Positions 1-8,810 of a stretch of DNA of 17,973 nt are shown piece after piece. Positions within the stretch are counted from its first letter, which is position 1; the number at the start of each line of letters is the position of its first letter. This DNA is from JANMZR01 sp031383555 (GTDB taxonomy: Bacteria > Bacteroidota > Bacteroidia > Cytophagales > Spirosomataceae): the NCBI GenBank assembly GCA_031383555.1, contig JANMZR010000433.1:1-17973 (forward strand), given 5' to 3'. Position numbers and translations under genes: made by a program. The notes below the pieces were generated by a model. The model ran no database searches. It had not been told where the DNA came from and saw only the letters and a list, made by a program, of their open reading frames with translations.

Positions 1-138
1 TTATTTTTTTGAAGTAATTTACTAATTATCAGTTAATTATACTTTAAAAGGAGAGCCTAAATAAATTAAAGATTACAAAGCCTAAAAGCTTATGGCAAAT
101 GATTAGAATTTTTTTTAATATTACTTCCCGATTTTATT

Positions 139-186
139 AAAAAAATAGCTTTAACCGAAACATTTTTGAAATTTTTGTTAAAGCTA
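139..186 (-). terminator. Likely intrinsic terminator of the RND efflux operon
   Basis: A perfect 10-base inverted repeat (TAGCTTTAAC at 146-155 and GTTAAAGCTA at 177-186) encloses a 21-base loop. Read on the minus strand, the stem is followed at once by seven T residues (139-145). This is the hairpin plus U-tract layout of a Rho-independent terminator. It lies about 93 bases beyond the permease stop codon, pointing the right way to end that transcript. The stem is AT-rich and the loop long, so strength is uncertain. The rest of 1-278 is AT-rich and shows no supportable gene. Confidence 0.6.
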
Positions 187-278
187 AAATTATTAATTTT
201 ATAATTAACCAGTCAGAACTTTAAAATATTATTTTTTTTACTTGAAAAAAAATACTAGACAATGATAAAATCATAATT

Positions 279-3200
279 TCAACCTTCAGTCTCCATAACC
301 TCCTCAAATTCAGGGCTTTTAGAATAATTTTTTGAAAGATAGCTATAAATGGCTGGCACAATATAAAGTGTTAAAATAGTTGAAAATAGCATACCGCCAA
401 CTACCGCAATACCCATTGAAACTCGGCTTTTGGAGCCAGCTCCTAATGCCAAAGCAATTGGTAAAATACCTAAAATAGTGCAAAGAGATGTCATAATAAT
501 TGGACGAAATCGGCTTACGGAAGCTTCAGTAACAGCTTGCAATTTTTTAAGGCCAGTTTCTTTTCGTTGATTGGCAAATTCAACAATTAAAATTCCATTT
601 TTGGTCACTAAACCAACGAGCACAATTATTCCAATTTGTGAAAAAATATTTAAAGTTTGGCTAAAGTCCCAAAGAGATAATAAAGCTCCACATAAAGCCA
701 AAGGAACAGTGACTAAAATAATAAGTGGGTCAATGAAGCTTTCAAACTGAGCTGATAATATCAAATATATTAAAACAATTGCCAACAAAAAGGCAAATAA
801 AAGGCTCGAAGAGCTTTCCTCAAATTCACGAGAAGTGCCATCTAAAGCTGTATTGAAAGTTTCATCCAATGTGGTAGAAGCAATCTCTCTCATCTCTTTA
901 ATGCCATCGCCCAGGGTATAACCTTTGGCTATACCAGCCGAAACAGTAGCTGCTACATATCTATTATACCGGTACAATTGGGGTGGCGTACTTTGCTCGG
1001 TTAGTTTCACCAAGTTATCTAGCTGAATTAGTTCACCGCTATTGCTTTTTACATAAAGTGATTTAAGATCCAACACATCATTGCGCTCTGTTCTTTGAAT
1101 TTGACCCATTACCTGATATTGCTTTCCATCTTTTATGAAATAGCCCATTCGTCGATCCGCCAAGCCCAATTGTAACGTTTGAGCGATGTCTTGAATAGAA
1201 ATACCTAGATTTTGAGCTTTTTCACGGTCAATTTCTATTCTTATTTCTGGTTTTGTAAATTTTAAATTGGCATCTACCCCCTCAAATTTTGAGCTTTCTC
1301 TGGCTTTTTTCAAAAATTCGGGCAACGCCTCTTTCAATTTATCATAGTTCAATGCTTGAATCACAAATTGTAACGGCAAGCCTCCACCCCGCTGCCCTGT
1401 TGAATTAATAGTTTGTTCCTGAATCACAAAAGCACGTGCTCCAGTATATTTTTTTACTTTTTTTGTTAAATCTTCTGCAATCTGCTGTTGTGTTCTTGTC
1501 CGTTTATTCGCATCAACAAGAATAATTCGAGCATTTCCACTGTTAGTAGAGGAGTTGCCAAATCCTGGTGAAGTCATTGTAACAATTCCTTTTCGCTCCT
1601 TTGGGTCTACTTCATTTTCCAAGAAATTATTTATTTCCTCCATATAACTTAACATATACTCATAAGTAGCTCCTTCCTGTGCAGTTGCCTGAATACGTAG
1701 CCCATTTCTATCAGAAAGTGGTGCCAATTCACCTGGTAGCAAATCGTTTTTCAACATATACCAAATAATACCAACAAAAGACAAAACCAGTAACCAAGCT
1801 AACCATCTTATTTTTAGAAAACTAACCAGCGATTCTTCATAAGATTTTGTAAGCCAAACCCAAAACGGCTCCGTAACTCTATAAAGCCAAGGTTGGGCGT
1901 GCTTTCCTTTGAGCAACATGGCTGATAATGTTGGCGTTAGAGTAAGTGATACAAAAGCTGAAATAATGACTGAGCCAGCTACTACAATTCCAAACTCTCG
2001 AAAAAGCTTACCAGTAAGACCTTGCAAAAATATTACTGGCAAAAAAACTGCTGCTAAAGTAACTGTGGTTGATATTACAGCAAAATATATTTCCTTTGAG
2101 CCTTTCATCGCCGCTTGCCAGGGGCTATAGCCCTCTTCTATTTTTGAATAGATATTTTCTAAAACTACAATAGCATCATCCACTACTAAGCCAATTGAAA
2201 GCACGATTCCGAGTAGTGTAAGTACATTTATGGAAAAATCCATTACATACATGATAAAAAAGGCACCAATTAATGAAACGGGAATAGCTGTAAGTGGAAT
2301 TAGTGTGGAACGCCAATCACGCAAAAAGAAAAAGATAATAAATGCCACCAGACCTAAAGCAATTAAAACGGTTTCTTCAACTTCTTTGATGGATGTTCTT
2401 ACAAATTGTGTATTATCTTGCCCCTCAGCTATGGTGATATCTGATGGTGTATTTTTCCTAATTTGACTCAATTTTTTTTGAATATTATCAGCAATTGCAA
2501 TTTGATTGGCGCCAGGCTGGGGCACTATAGCAACGCCTAACATGGGAACACCATCTCTTTTGAAAAGGGTTTTTTCGTTTTCTGGGGAAAGCTCAGCTCT
2601 ACCTACATCTTTAAATTTTACAGTTCGGTCGCCATCTTCTCTAATAATCAGGTTATTAAAGTCTTCCTCGGTAGTAAGCCTGCCCAAGGTACGTACTGTC
2701 AATTCAGTGTTTTGCCCTTCTATGCTTCCTGATGGTAATTCAATATTTTGTTTACCTAATGCTATGGTAATATCCATAGGTGTTAATTTGAATGATGAAA
2801 GCTTTACTGGATCAATTCGCATACGCATTGCATATTTTTTTTCACCCCAAATCATCACTGAAGAAACACCTGCAACAGTTTGGAATTTTTCCCTGATATT
2901 TCTCTGAATCCATTCGTTCAATTCGAGAATATTCCTTTTTTCACTTTTTATATTAATAAAAAATATGGGATTCGCATCGGCATCGGCTTTGGCTATTACT
3001 GGCGGGTCCACATCTTTTGGAAGTATTGCCATGGCACGTGATACACGGTCTCTTACATCATTGGCTGCGTTTTCAATGTCGACTGCAAGCTCAAATTCAA
3101 CTGTAATATTACTTCTTCCATCACGACTCGAAGACGACAATGTGCGAATACCCGGAATTCCATTAATTGACTCCTCCAATGGTTCCGTAATTTGAGATTC

Positions 3201-3380
3201 TATAATTTCGGCATTTGCCCCTGGATAGGACGTGGATACATTCACAACCGGAAGATCAATCGAAGGGAATTCTCTCACCCCTAGCCGTGTGAAGCCAATC
3301 CACCCAAACAATATGATTACCAGCGACATAACTATTGCCAATACTGGTCGTTTTATACTGGTTTCTGAAAGTGATGCCAT
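279..3380 (-). CDS. RND-family multidrug efflux permease (AcrB/HAE1-like inner-membrane pump)
   Basis: This 1033-residue protein has the full length and layout of a hydrophobe/amphiphile efflux RND pump: TM1 near residues 11-30, a large periplasmic porter loop, five helices around 337-490, TM7 near 525-545, a second porter loop, and five C-terminal helices around 865-1015. The proton-relay residues are present: the Asp pair 401-402 in GLVVDDAIVVLENI (TM4) and Lys near 927 in GLVTKNGILIVEF (TM10). The family couples proton influx to export of drugs, detergents or lipids through a periplasmic adaptor and an outer-membrane channel. The adaptor gene lies 53 bases upstream on the same strand, so the two are surely one operon with the adaptor first. 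No outer-membrane factor or TetR-type regulator gene is adjacent. The start ATG has an A-rich leader and no Shine-Dalgarno, normal for this phylum. Family is certain; substrate is unknown. Confidence 0.96.
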   Translation of the reverse strand: MASLSETSIKRPVLAIVMSLVIILFGWIGFTRLGVREFPSIDLPVVNVSTSYPGANAEIIESQITEPLEESINGIPGIRTLSSSSRDGRSNITVEFELAVDIENAANDVRDRVSRAMAILPKDVDPPVIAKADADANPIFFINIKSEKRNILELNEWIQRNIREKFQTVAGVSSVMIWGEKKYAMRMRIDPVKLSSFKLTPMDITIALGKQNIELPSGSIEGQNTELTVRTLGRLTTEEDFNNLIIREDGDRTVKFKDVGRAELSPENEKTLFKRDGVPMLGVAIVPQPGANQIAIADNIQKKLSQIRKNTPSDITIAEGQDNTQFVRTSIKEVEETVLIALGLVAFIIFFFLRDWRSTLIPLTAIPVSLIGAFFIMYVMDFSINVLTLLGIVLSIGLVVDDAIVVLENIYSKIEEGYSPWQAAMKGSKEIYFAVISTTVTLAAVFLPVIFLQGLTGKLFREFGIVVAGSVIISAFVSLTLTPTLSAMLLKGKHAQPWLYRVTEPFWVWLTKSYEESLVSFLKIRWLAWLLVLSFVGIIWYMLKNDLLPGELAPLSDRNGLRIQATAQEGATYEYMLSYMEEINNFLENEVDPKERKGIVTMTSPGFGNSSTNSGNARIILVDANKRTRTQQQIAEDLTKKVKKYTGARAFVIQEQTINSTGQRGGGLPLQFVIQALNYDKLKEALPEFLKKARESSKFEGVDANLKFTKPEIRIEIDREKAQNLGISIQDIAQTLQLGLADRRMGYFIKDGKQYQVMGQIQRTERNDVLDLKSLYVKSNSGELIQLDNLVKLTEQSTPPQLYRYNRYVAATVSAGIAKGYTLGDGIKEMREIASTTLDETFNTALDGTSREFEESSSSLLFAFLLAIVLIYLILSAQFESFIDPLIILVTVPLALCGALLSLWDFSQTLNIFSQIGIIVLVGLVTKNGILIVEFANQRKETGLKKLQAVTEASVSRFRPIIMTSLCTILGILPIALALGAGSKSRVSMGIAVVGGMLFSTILTLYIVPAIYSYLSKNYSKSPEFEEVMETEG

Positions 3381-3433
3381 AATTTTTAGTTTTAAATTTC
3401 TCTAAATGATCAACTAATTTTAGTATAAATTTT

Positions 3434-4585
3434 CTAATTTAATATTTCCTTTATTTCAACTTCTCCATCAGGTTTTACCTGTAATGAGCCCACCGTAATA
3501 AGCGTATCTCCTTTTGCTAGCCCATCCAAAACTTCAACAGTAAGATTGGTTCTTGAACCTAACAATATTTTTACTGATTTTGCTTTTCCATTTTTCACAA
3601 TAAATACTTTTGAGCCATTTGCCTCAGGAATAACCGCCTCAGTCGGAATCAATATGGCATTTGAATTTGTTTTTAATATCAATTCAATTTTTGTAAATGC
3701 ACCAGGAATCAAATTATGTTTTGGATTTGGGGCTGTGGCACGCAATTGTAAAGTTCTTGTTTGAGGGTCTATTTTTGGGTCTATAGCAAAAACAGTGGCT
3801 ATAAATTTTTCAGAATTATCGTCAATTGTAAAATAAACTTTGCTTCCTTTTCCTACATTTTGCGCATATTTGGCAGGAATTGAAAAGTCCAATTTGGCGG
3901 GATTTAGATTCGTTAGTGAGGCTATCCTCGAAGCTGGCGTTATAAAAGCACCTTCAGATACGTATCTCAAACCTAAGCTTCCATCAAATGGGGCTCTAAC
4001 CGAATACTTTGCTATTTGAGCCTTTAGGTCCTCAATATCGGCTTGAATAGTATTTACAGAATTTACAGCAATATCATATTCACGCTGGCTAATGGCTTCT
4101 TTTTCAAGTAATTTCTCCTGACGAAACTCATTATCTTCAGCCAATTTCTTATTGAATTGCAACTTTCTGAGTCTTGCTTTTAAGTCTTCATCATTAATAT
4201 TAAATAAAATTGCCCCTTTTCTTACATTATCACCTTCTTTGAAATACAGTTTTGTGATTCTTCCAGAAATTTCACTTCTAATTTCAACTTCTTCATTAGC
4301 TAAAATTGATCCAGCTGTTTGAATTTTATCTTGTAATTCAGACAATTTAATTATGGTAACTTTAACCGTGGTTTTGCCAGCAGGCTTACCATCTTTTCCT
4401 TTATTAACACCACCAGTTTTTGCAGTTTTTACATCCGTGGTTGTTTTGTTATTTTTAACATCAGTTTTCAATTGGCCCTCTTCTTTTTTGGTAAAATAAG
4501 TTTCCTTAATTTTTGGATAAAAAGCCAAACTTGTTATTAAAAGTAAGCTTAGGAAAGTCAAAAGACTTTTAGTGATTGAATGCAT
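3434..4585 (-). CDS. RND efflux periplasmic adaptor (membrane fusion protein)
   Basis: The 383-residue product has an N-terminal membrane anchor (about residues 6-23) and then a Lys/Thr-rich flexible linker to about residue 75. Next comes the classical adaptor body: the first half of a lipoyl/biotinyl hairpin domain (EISGRITKLYFKEGDNVRKG), a short alpha-helical hairpin with charged heptads, the second lipoyl half with the typical VRAPFDG motif, then beta-barrel and membrane-proximal domains. The anchor has no Cys lipobox, so this is a signal-anchor rather than a lipoprotein. It would bridge the inner-membrane pump encoded immediately downstream to a TolC-like channel encoded elsewhere. The alpha-hairpin is short compared with E. 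coli AcrA, as in many MexE-like Bacteroidota adaptors. The start lies 274 bases from the divergent amidohydrolase gene, so the operon promoter must be in that spacer. Family assignment is firm; the transported compounds cannot be inferred. Confidence 0.95.
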   Translation of the reverse strand: MHSITKSLLTFLSLLLITSLAFYPKIKETYFTKKEEGQLKTDVKNNKTTTDVKTAKTGGVNKGKDGKPAGKTTVKVTIIKLSELQDKIQTAGSILANEEVEIRSEISGRITKLYFKEGDNVRKGAILFNINDEDLKARLRKLQFNKKLAEDNEFRQEKLLEKEAISQREYDIAVNSVNTIQADIEDLKAQIAKYSVRAPFDGSLGLRYVSEGAFITPASRIASLTNLNPAKLDFSIPAKYAQNVGKGSKVYFTIDDNSEKFIATVFAIDPKIDPQTRTLQLRATAPNPKHNLIPGAFTKIELILKTNSNAILIPTEAVIPEANGSKVFIVKNGKAKSVKILLGSRTNLTVEVLDGLAKGDTLITVGSLQVKPDGEVEIKEILN

Positions 4586-4859
4586 CTGTTAAAATAAAAT
4601 ACTTTGAAAAAAATATAAAAAAATTTAAAAAGTCTTGTCCAACTTAGGAAAATAATATAATAGTAAGAAAAATTATAATTTCTTGAATTACAATTGTTAA
4701 AGTTATTATAATACTTGACTTATAAAGTAAAAATACTGTTAATTGGTATCAAATCTATCTTTGATTGCCTGTAATAATTCAACTATTTCGATAATAATGT
4801 TTTAATTTTATACCAAATGACAAAATTATCAGATAATTCCCCCGTAAAACTAAAAACTT
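4586..4859. promoter_or_regulatory. Divergent promoter region between the efflux operon and the amidohydrolase gene
   Basis: This 274-base AT-rich spacer separates two divergent transcription units and must carry both promoters. On the plus strand one TAnnTTTG box (TATCTTTG, 4756-4763) lies about 97 bases before the amidohydrolase ATG, but no TTG element sits 17-23 bases before it. On the minus strand no exact TAnnTTTG box is seen; a TTGGAC followed by T-rich sequence is a weak candidate. A 7-base inverted pair, TTGGTAT at 4743-4749 and ATACCAA at 4810-4816, is separated by 60 bases. No open frame in the spacer looks like a gene. Confidence 0.5.
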
Positions 4860-6224
4860 ATGAAATTAATTACATCACTTCTAATTATTTGTTCTGCACT
4901 AAATTCAGAACTATTAGCTCAAAACAGTAAGAAAAAAGCTGTAAAAGTAGATAATATTGAAATTTTACAGGCAAAAATTTTTAAAAATGCTGAAGCTATT
5001 GAAAGTAAAGTTATCGCTTGGCGGCGAGACATACATGCAAACCCTGAGTTGGGCAATAGGGAGTATAAAACAGCCGAAAAAATAACCAAACACCTTAAAG
5101 ATTTGGGCATTGAAGTGAAAAATGGTGTTGCCAAAACAGGAGTAGTTGGCCTATTGGTTGGAGGAAAACCTGGCCCTGTGGTGGCTCTTAGGGCAGATAT
5201 GGATGCCCTTCCAGTAAAAGAACGTGCTGACATTCCATTTGCATCAAAAGCAATAGGTGAGTACAATGGTAAGCCAGTACCTGTGATGCATGCTTGTGGG
5301 CATGATACCCATGTGGCGATATTGATGGGCGTAGCAGAAATATTAGCTGCTAATAAAGCTGATCTAAAAGGAACTATAAAGTTTATATTTCAACCAGCCG
5401 AAGAAGGTGCACCTGAAGGCGAAGAAGGCGGTGCTGAATTAATGGTAAAGGAAGGGGTAATGGAAAATCCAAAGGTAGATGTAGTATTTGGCTTGCATAT
5501 AAATGCACAAACTCCGATTGGCAACATTCGCTACAAACCATTGGGTATTATGGCGGCTTCTGACTGGTTTAAAATAAAAGTTAAAGGGAAGCAAACGCAT
5601 GGTGCTTACCCTTGGTTAGGCAACGATCCTGTGGTAACTGCCTCTCAAATAGTCATGGGCCTTCAAACCATTATAAGTAGAAATACAAACCTTTCCGAAA
5701 CAGGCGCTGTAGTAACCATAGGCGTGTTCAATGGAGGTGTGAGACCGAATATAATTTCTGAGGAAGTTAACTTATCAGGTACAATTAGAACTTTAGACAC
5801 AAAAGTTCAGGACAATATTCATGAAAAAATAAGAACAATTGCCACCAATATTGCTGAAAGTGCTGGTGCTGTTGCTGAGGTTGAAATTACCAAAATGTGT
5901 CCTGTAACCTTTAATGACGCCGCTTTAACCGAAATGATGTTACCGACATTTAAAAAAATAGCTGGTAACGACCATGTTGAATTGGCCAATGCAACTTTTG
6001 GTGCTGAGGATTTTGCCTTTTATGCAAATAAAGTGCCTAGTTTATTCTTTTTCTTGGGCGGTGCACCAACAAATATCCCAATTGAAAAAACAGCACCACA
6101 CCATACTCCTGATTTCTATATTGAAGAAGGAGGCTTTACTTTGGGCGTAAAAACAATGAGCATGCTGGCAATCAATTATATGGAAATGTCAGCTGGAAAA
6201 GGTGTAGTTGCGGTTGGGAAGTAG
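4860..6224 (+). CDS. Secreted M20-family metallo-amidohydrolase / aminoacylase
   Basis: The 454-residue protein is an M20D-type amidohydrolase, related to N-acyl-amino-acid and IAA-amino-acid hydrolases, which cleave an acyl group from an amino acid or peptide N-terminus with two metal ions. Family motifs appear in order: RRDIHANPELG (55-65), ALRADMDALPV (109-119), HACGHDTH (144-151; metal ligands Cys146 and His148), PAEEG (179-183; catalytic and metal Glu), GLH (His213), the dimerization-domain segment HGAYPW (247-252), GAEDFA (381-386) and HHTPDF (414-419). All metal-site positions are intact. The first 20 residues form a signal peptide ending LLA before Gln21, so the enzyme probably acts in the periplasm; Cys11 is not in a proper lipobox. 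The SRPBCC gene starts 26 bases after the stop and may be cotranscribed. Natural substrate unknown; peptide or acyl-amino-acid scavenging is likely. Confidence 0.93.
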   Translation: MKLITSLLIICSALNSELLAQNSKKKAVKVDNIEILQAKIFKNAEAIESKVIAWRRDIHANPELGNREYKTAEKITKHLKDLGIEVKNGVAKTGVVGLLVGGKPGPVVALRADMDALPVKERADIPFASKAIGEYNGKPVPVMHACGHDTHVAILMGVAEILAANKADLKGTIKFIFQPAEEGAPEGEEGGAELMVKEGVMENPKVDVVFGLHINAQTPIGNIRYKPLGIMAASDWFKIKVKGKQTHGAYPWLGNDPVVTASQIVMGLQTIISRNTNLSETGAVVTIGVFNGGVRPNIISEEVNLSGTIRTLDTKVQDNIHEKIRTIATNIAESAGAVAEVEITKMCPVTFNDAALTEMMLPTFKKIAGNDHVELANATFGAEDFAFYANKVPSLFFFLGGAPTNIPIEKTAPHHTPDFYIEEGGFTLGVKTMSMLAINYMEMSAGKGVVAVGK

Positions 6225-6250
6225 GAAATGAATTAGGATGTCATTCGAAA

Positions 6251-6739
6251 ATGAAAGTTATTAACATTCATAAACGAGAATTTATTCAATCAAAAATCAA
6301 GATTTTGGATTTATTTTCCACTCTTTCAACCAAAGAAGATAAAATTTGGCCGAATGAAAAGTGGCCACCAATGCGATTAAAGGAAGGTTTCAAATTAAAT
6401 TCTGAAGGTGGTCACGGTTTAATTAGATACAAGATCATAAAATATGATCCAAATAATTTAGTTGAGTTTGAATTTCAAAAACCAAAAGGATTCTTTGGTA
6501 TTCATAAGTTTGAAATAATAGAAACTAATAAAACTAAAGTTGAAGTTAAGCATACAATTGACATGGAAACTAAAGGATTAGGAACTCTTAGTTGGATTTT
6601 TGTTATAAAATGGTTGCATGGTGCATTGCTTCAAGACGCATTTGACAAATTAGAAAATCAATTATTTAATACATCAAAAAAGACGGAATGGAGTGTTTGG
6701 GTGAAAATTTTACGAGCTATTTTGAAACCCAAAAAATAA
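6251..6739 (+). CDS. SRPBCC-fold (START/Bet v 1-like) small-ligand-binding protein
   Basis: The 162-residue soluble protein has no signal peptide. Its opening MKVINIHKREF followed by a helix, WPNEKWPPM (34-42), GHGLIRY (55-61) and KPKGFFGIHKFEI, and the C-terminal amphipathic helix with HGALLQDAFDKLENQL, match a bacterial family in the SRPBCC (polyketide cyclase/START-like) superfamily. These proteins form a helix-grip cavity for hydrophobic ligands; no enzymatic activity is known for this group as far as I recall. A basic tail (residues 140-162, ending KPKK) extends beyond the core fold. It follows the amidohydrolase gene by 26 bases on the same strand and converges on the pseudouridine synthase gene. 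The start is supported by agreement with the family N-terminus. The function cannot be stated from sequence. Confidence 0.75.
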   Translation: MKVINIHKREFIQSKIKILDLFSTLSTKEDKIWPNEKWPPMRLKEGFKLNSEGGHGLIRYKIIKYDPNNLVEFEFQKPKGFFGIHKFEIIETNKTKVEVKHTIDMETKGLGTLSWIFVIKWLHGALLQDAFDKLENQLFNTSKKTEWSVWVKILRAILKPKK

Positions 6740-6811
6740 ACATAAGAATGTGCTTATTATCGAAAAGTAGCTCTCTATTCACTAAATTCGATGATAAAAA
6801 TTGGCCTCTTT

Positions 6812-7528
6812 TCAACTATTCTTTTCCAATTGCTTTACCAAAACTTCCAGATCTTTGGGATAAGGGGCTTCGACTGTGATGGGTGTGCCATCTAACAAGT
6901 TGAAAGTCAATGAATAAGCATGAAGTGCAACTCTTTTAATAAGTGGCTGCTCTTCTGTTTGCTGCTTTAGGTTAAACTTTTTCTTCAAACTGCTCAAATA
7001 CAACTTACTACCTCCATACAATTCGTCAGTAACAATAGGGGCTTTCAAGCAGGTCAAATGTATTCTTATTTGGTGCATACGACCCGTTATAGGTTGGCAT
7101 TCGACCAAAGTATGATTTTTATAAATTCTTAAAGTATTGAAAATGGTTTCGGCAATTTTGCCTAAAGTTCGGTCTATTTTCACCATACCATCTTTAAGAG
7201 GTAATATTGGCAAATAAACTGAAATATCTTCAAAACTATGAACGCCTTCAACCATAGCATGATAACGCTTTTTCACTTCTCGGTGTTCAAACTGCATGGC
7301 CAAATGCCTATAAGCCTCTGGATTTTTGGCAATTGCTATCACTCCAGAAGTTTCCTTATCGAGCCTATGAGCCACCTGGGCATCATCAGAGTAGGCTTTT
7401 GCCAACCTTAAAATACTATTCGGGTTGTCAGCATTACGCTCGTCAAGACTTGACACCGAATGTGGCTTATTTACAACAATATAATCGTCGTTTTCAAAAA
7501 GAATTATTTCTTTAAAATTGATTTTCAT
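6812..7528 (-). CDS. RluA-family RNA pseudouridine synthase
   Basis: The 238-residue protein is a pseudouridine synthase of the RluA/RluC/RluD group, which isomerizes specific uridines in rRNA or tRNA. The catalytic motif is AHRLDKETSGV (53-63) with nucleophile Asp57. The second hallmark, GRMHQIRIHL, lies near residues 148-157, and the usual HALRL-type region is represented by ALHAYSL near the C-terminus. It begins directly with the catalytic domain (FENDDYIVVNKP) and lacks the N-terminal S4 RNA-binding domain, so it is a short RluA-like form rather than RluD proper. It converges with the SRPBCC gene (72 bases between stops) and is divergent from the carbonic anhydrase-like gene. The exact RNA target cannot be assigned, so no gene symbol is given. 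Confidence 0.92.
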   Translation of the reverse strand: MKINFKEIILFENDDYIVVNKPHSVSSLDERNADNPNSILRLAKAYSDDAQVAHRLDKETSGVIAIAKNPEAYRHLAMQFEHREVKKRYHAMVEGVHSFEDISVYLPILPLKDGMVKIDRTLGKIAETIFNTLRIYKNHTLVECQPITGRMHQIRIHLTCLKAPIVTDELYGGSKLYLSSLKKKFNLKQQTEEQPLIKRVALHAYSLTFNLLDGTPITVEAPYPKDLEVLVKQLEKNS

Positions 7529-7703
7529 TCAAATATATTTTGTGAAAAAATAGATGAAAATTAGGTTTCTCCACTAAATTTCACATAAAATGTACCTTGA
7601 TTTAAAATTTAAATTTGAAAATTTTACTAACAAAATTTAAAAAGTATAAAATTTAATGCAAAATAACCCTTTAAAATTTTTATTAACTAAATATTACTTC
7701 TTA

Positions 7704-8213
7704 ATGGCAATGATATTACCTGTGGACGGCAAAAGTCCAATTTTTGGCGAAAATAATTGGCAGGCGCCCAATGCAACCATCGTTGGGGATGTGATTTTTG
7801 GAAAAGACTGTACAGTTTGGTTCAACGCTGTGGTGCGAGGTGATGTTAATTCCATTGTTTTTGGGCATTGCTGCAATGTGCAAGATGGTGCTATAATTCA
7901 TTGTACTTATAAAAAAACCAAAACTATTATTGGCGATTTTGTATCCATTGCTCACAACGCCATTGTACATGGCTGCACGATTGAAAGTAATGTTTTAGTG
8001 GGGATGGGGGCCATCATTATGGACGGCGCATATGTAGAAACTGGATCAATAATTGCCGCTGGGGCTATTGTAACACAAAATACAAGGGTCCCAGCTGGAA
8101 GTATTTATGCTGGCAATCCAGCTAAATTCTTAAAAAATGTTTCACCTGATGCCGCTGAAGTTTTTCAAAGAACTGCCAAAAATTATGTGATGTATGCGGG
8201 CTGGTTTAAGTAG
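7704..8213 (+). CDS. Gamma-class carbonic anhydrase-like hexapeptide-repeat protein
   Basis: With the start at ATG 7704 the product is 169 residues and begins MAMILPVDGKSP, matching the usual start of this family. An upstream in-frame ATG at 7656 would add 16 hydrophobic residues (MQNNPLKFLLTKYYFL) that family members lack, so I prefer the later start. The protein is a left-handed beta-helix of hexapeptide repeats (such as APNATIVGDVIFG and CTVWFNAVVRGDV), normally forming trimers. The three zinc-ligand histidines of gamma carbonic anhydrases are all present: His66 (IIHCTY), His84 and His89 (SIAHNAIVHGC). Some family members hydrate CO2, others (YrdA/PaaY-like) show little activity or thioesterase activity, so catalysis is plausible but unproven. 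Probably cytoplasmic. The stop lies only 5 bases from the stop of the converging LOG gene. Confidence 0.93.
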   Translation: MAMILPVDGKSPIFGENNWQAPNATIVGDVIFGKDCTVWFNAVVRGDVNSIVFGHCCNVQDGAIIHCTYKKTKTIIGDFVSIAHNAIVHGCTIESNVLVGMGAIIMDGAYVETGSIIAAGAIVTQNTRVPAGSIYAGNPAKFLKNVSPDAAEVFQRTAKNYVMYAGWFK

Positions 8214-8218
8214 ATTAA

Positions 8219-8794
8219 TCAAGCATTTCCCAACCATTTCAAAGCTTTAGGCCTTTCATTTGACTTCATTTTTTGCACTAATTCATTTATATTTTCCGAA
8301 ACAATAATTAAATCTTGGTTTTCTTTTTTCAAGAAACCTTCATCTACCATTTTTTGAACCATGGCCAAAAGCGGGTCATAAAATCCATTAACATTTAGAA
8401 TACCAATTGGCATTTCGTGAAGCCCCAATTGCGACCAAGTAAGCATCTCGAATAGCTCGTCTAATGTACCATAGCCCCCAGGAAGTGCAATAATTCCATC
8501 AGCAAGTTCGCACATTATTTTCTTGCGCTCATGCATATTTTCCGTTACAATAAGTTCTGTAAGTTCTTTATGACCAACTTCCAAATCCATTAAAAACTGC
8601 GGGATTATTCCTTTTGCCAAACCGCCGTTTTGTAAAGTTGCATTGGCGACTATTCCCATAAGCCCCACACTACCAGCACCATAAACCAACGTAATATCAT
8701 TATGGGCAAAATAAATACCAACATCAGTGGCTATTTTTTCATAGATTTCATTTGTACCCTTACTTGAGCCGCAATAAACTGCAATATTTTTCAT
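8219..8794 (-). CDS. LOG-family nucleotide 5'-monophosphate phosphoribohydrolase (TIGR00730)
   Basis: The 191-residue Rossmann-fold protein carries the diagnostic PGGYGTLDE motif (105-113), upstream HERK (88-91) and an N-terminal VYCGSS phosphate-binding start. These are hallmarks of the LOG ('lonely guy') family, which hydrolyzes the ribosyl bond of nucleoside monophosphates; plant and some bacterial members release free cytokinin, and others act on AMP-like purine nucleotides. In a free-living Bacteroidota a nucleotide salvage or housekeeping role is more likely than hormone production, but that is inference. It is often misnamed lysine decarboxylase in databases. The gene is divergent from the YeeE pair across 79 bases that contain a 7-base palindrome. 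A TAnnTTTG-like box (TAAATTTG, minus strand, 8860 to 8853) lies 59 bases before the ATG. Confidence 0.93.
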   Translation of the reverse strand: MKNIAVYCGSSKGTNEIYEKIATDVGIYFAHNDITLVYGAGSVGLMGIVANATLQNGGLAKGIIPQFLMDLEVGHKELTELIVTENMHERKKIMCELADGIIALPGGYGTLDELFEMLTWSQLGLHEMPIGILNVNGFYDPLLAMVQKMVDEGFLKKENQDLIIVSENINELVQKMKSNERPKALKWLGNA

Positions 8795-8810
8795 TTTGAA
8801 GCATTATCCA

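Noticed and set aside
1..138. Possible gene end at the left edge
   Set aside because: All frames on both strands are interrupted within short distance and no coding signal is visible.
1909..3195. Several plus-strand open frames of 73-133 codons
   Set aside because: All lie antisense within the RND permease, which has complete family motifs; their Ser/Thr/Ile-rich products look like reverse-strand artefacts.
4756..4763. TATCTTTG as a promoter box for the amidohydrolase gene
   Set aside because: It matches TAnnTTTG, but no TTG lies 17-23 bases upstream; such 5-base matches are common by chance in AT-rich DNA.
4743..4816. TTGGTAT / ATACCAA inverted pair in the efflux-amidohydrolase spacer
   Set aside because: Seven-base arms 60 bases apart are expected by chance in this composition; mentioned only in the spacer entry.
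4860..4922. Lipoprotein signal at Cys11 of the amidohydrolase
   Set aside because: The residues before Cys11 are Leu-Ile-Ile, not a lipobox; cleavage before Gln21 by signal peptidase I is more likely.
7530..7537. TATATTTG on the minus strand, one base before the pseudouridine synthase ATG, suggesting a leaderless mRNA
   Set aside because: No upstream TTG partner is present, and the start of transcription would fall at or inside the start codon; too weak to call.
7610..7617. TAAATTTG as promoter box for the carbonic anhydrase-like gene
   Set aside because: The nearest upstream TTG (7597-7599) is only 10 bases away, outside the functional spacing.
7656..7703. Upstream ATG giving a 16-residue longer carbonic anhydrase-like protein
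   Set aside because: The extension is hydrophobic but not a proper signal peptide with a cleavage site, and family members start at MA-ILPV-GKSP, corresponding to ATG 7704.
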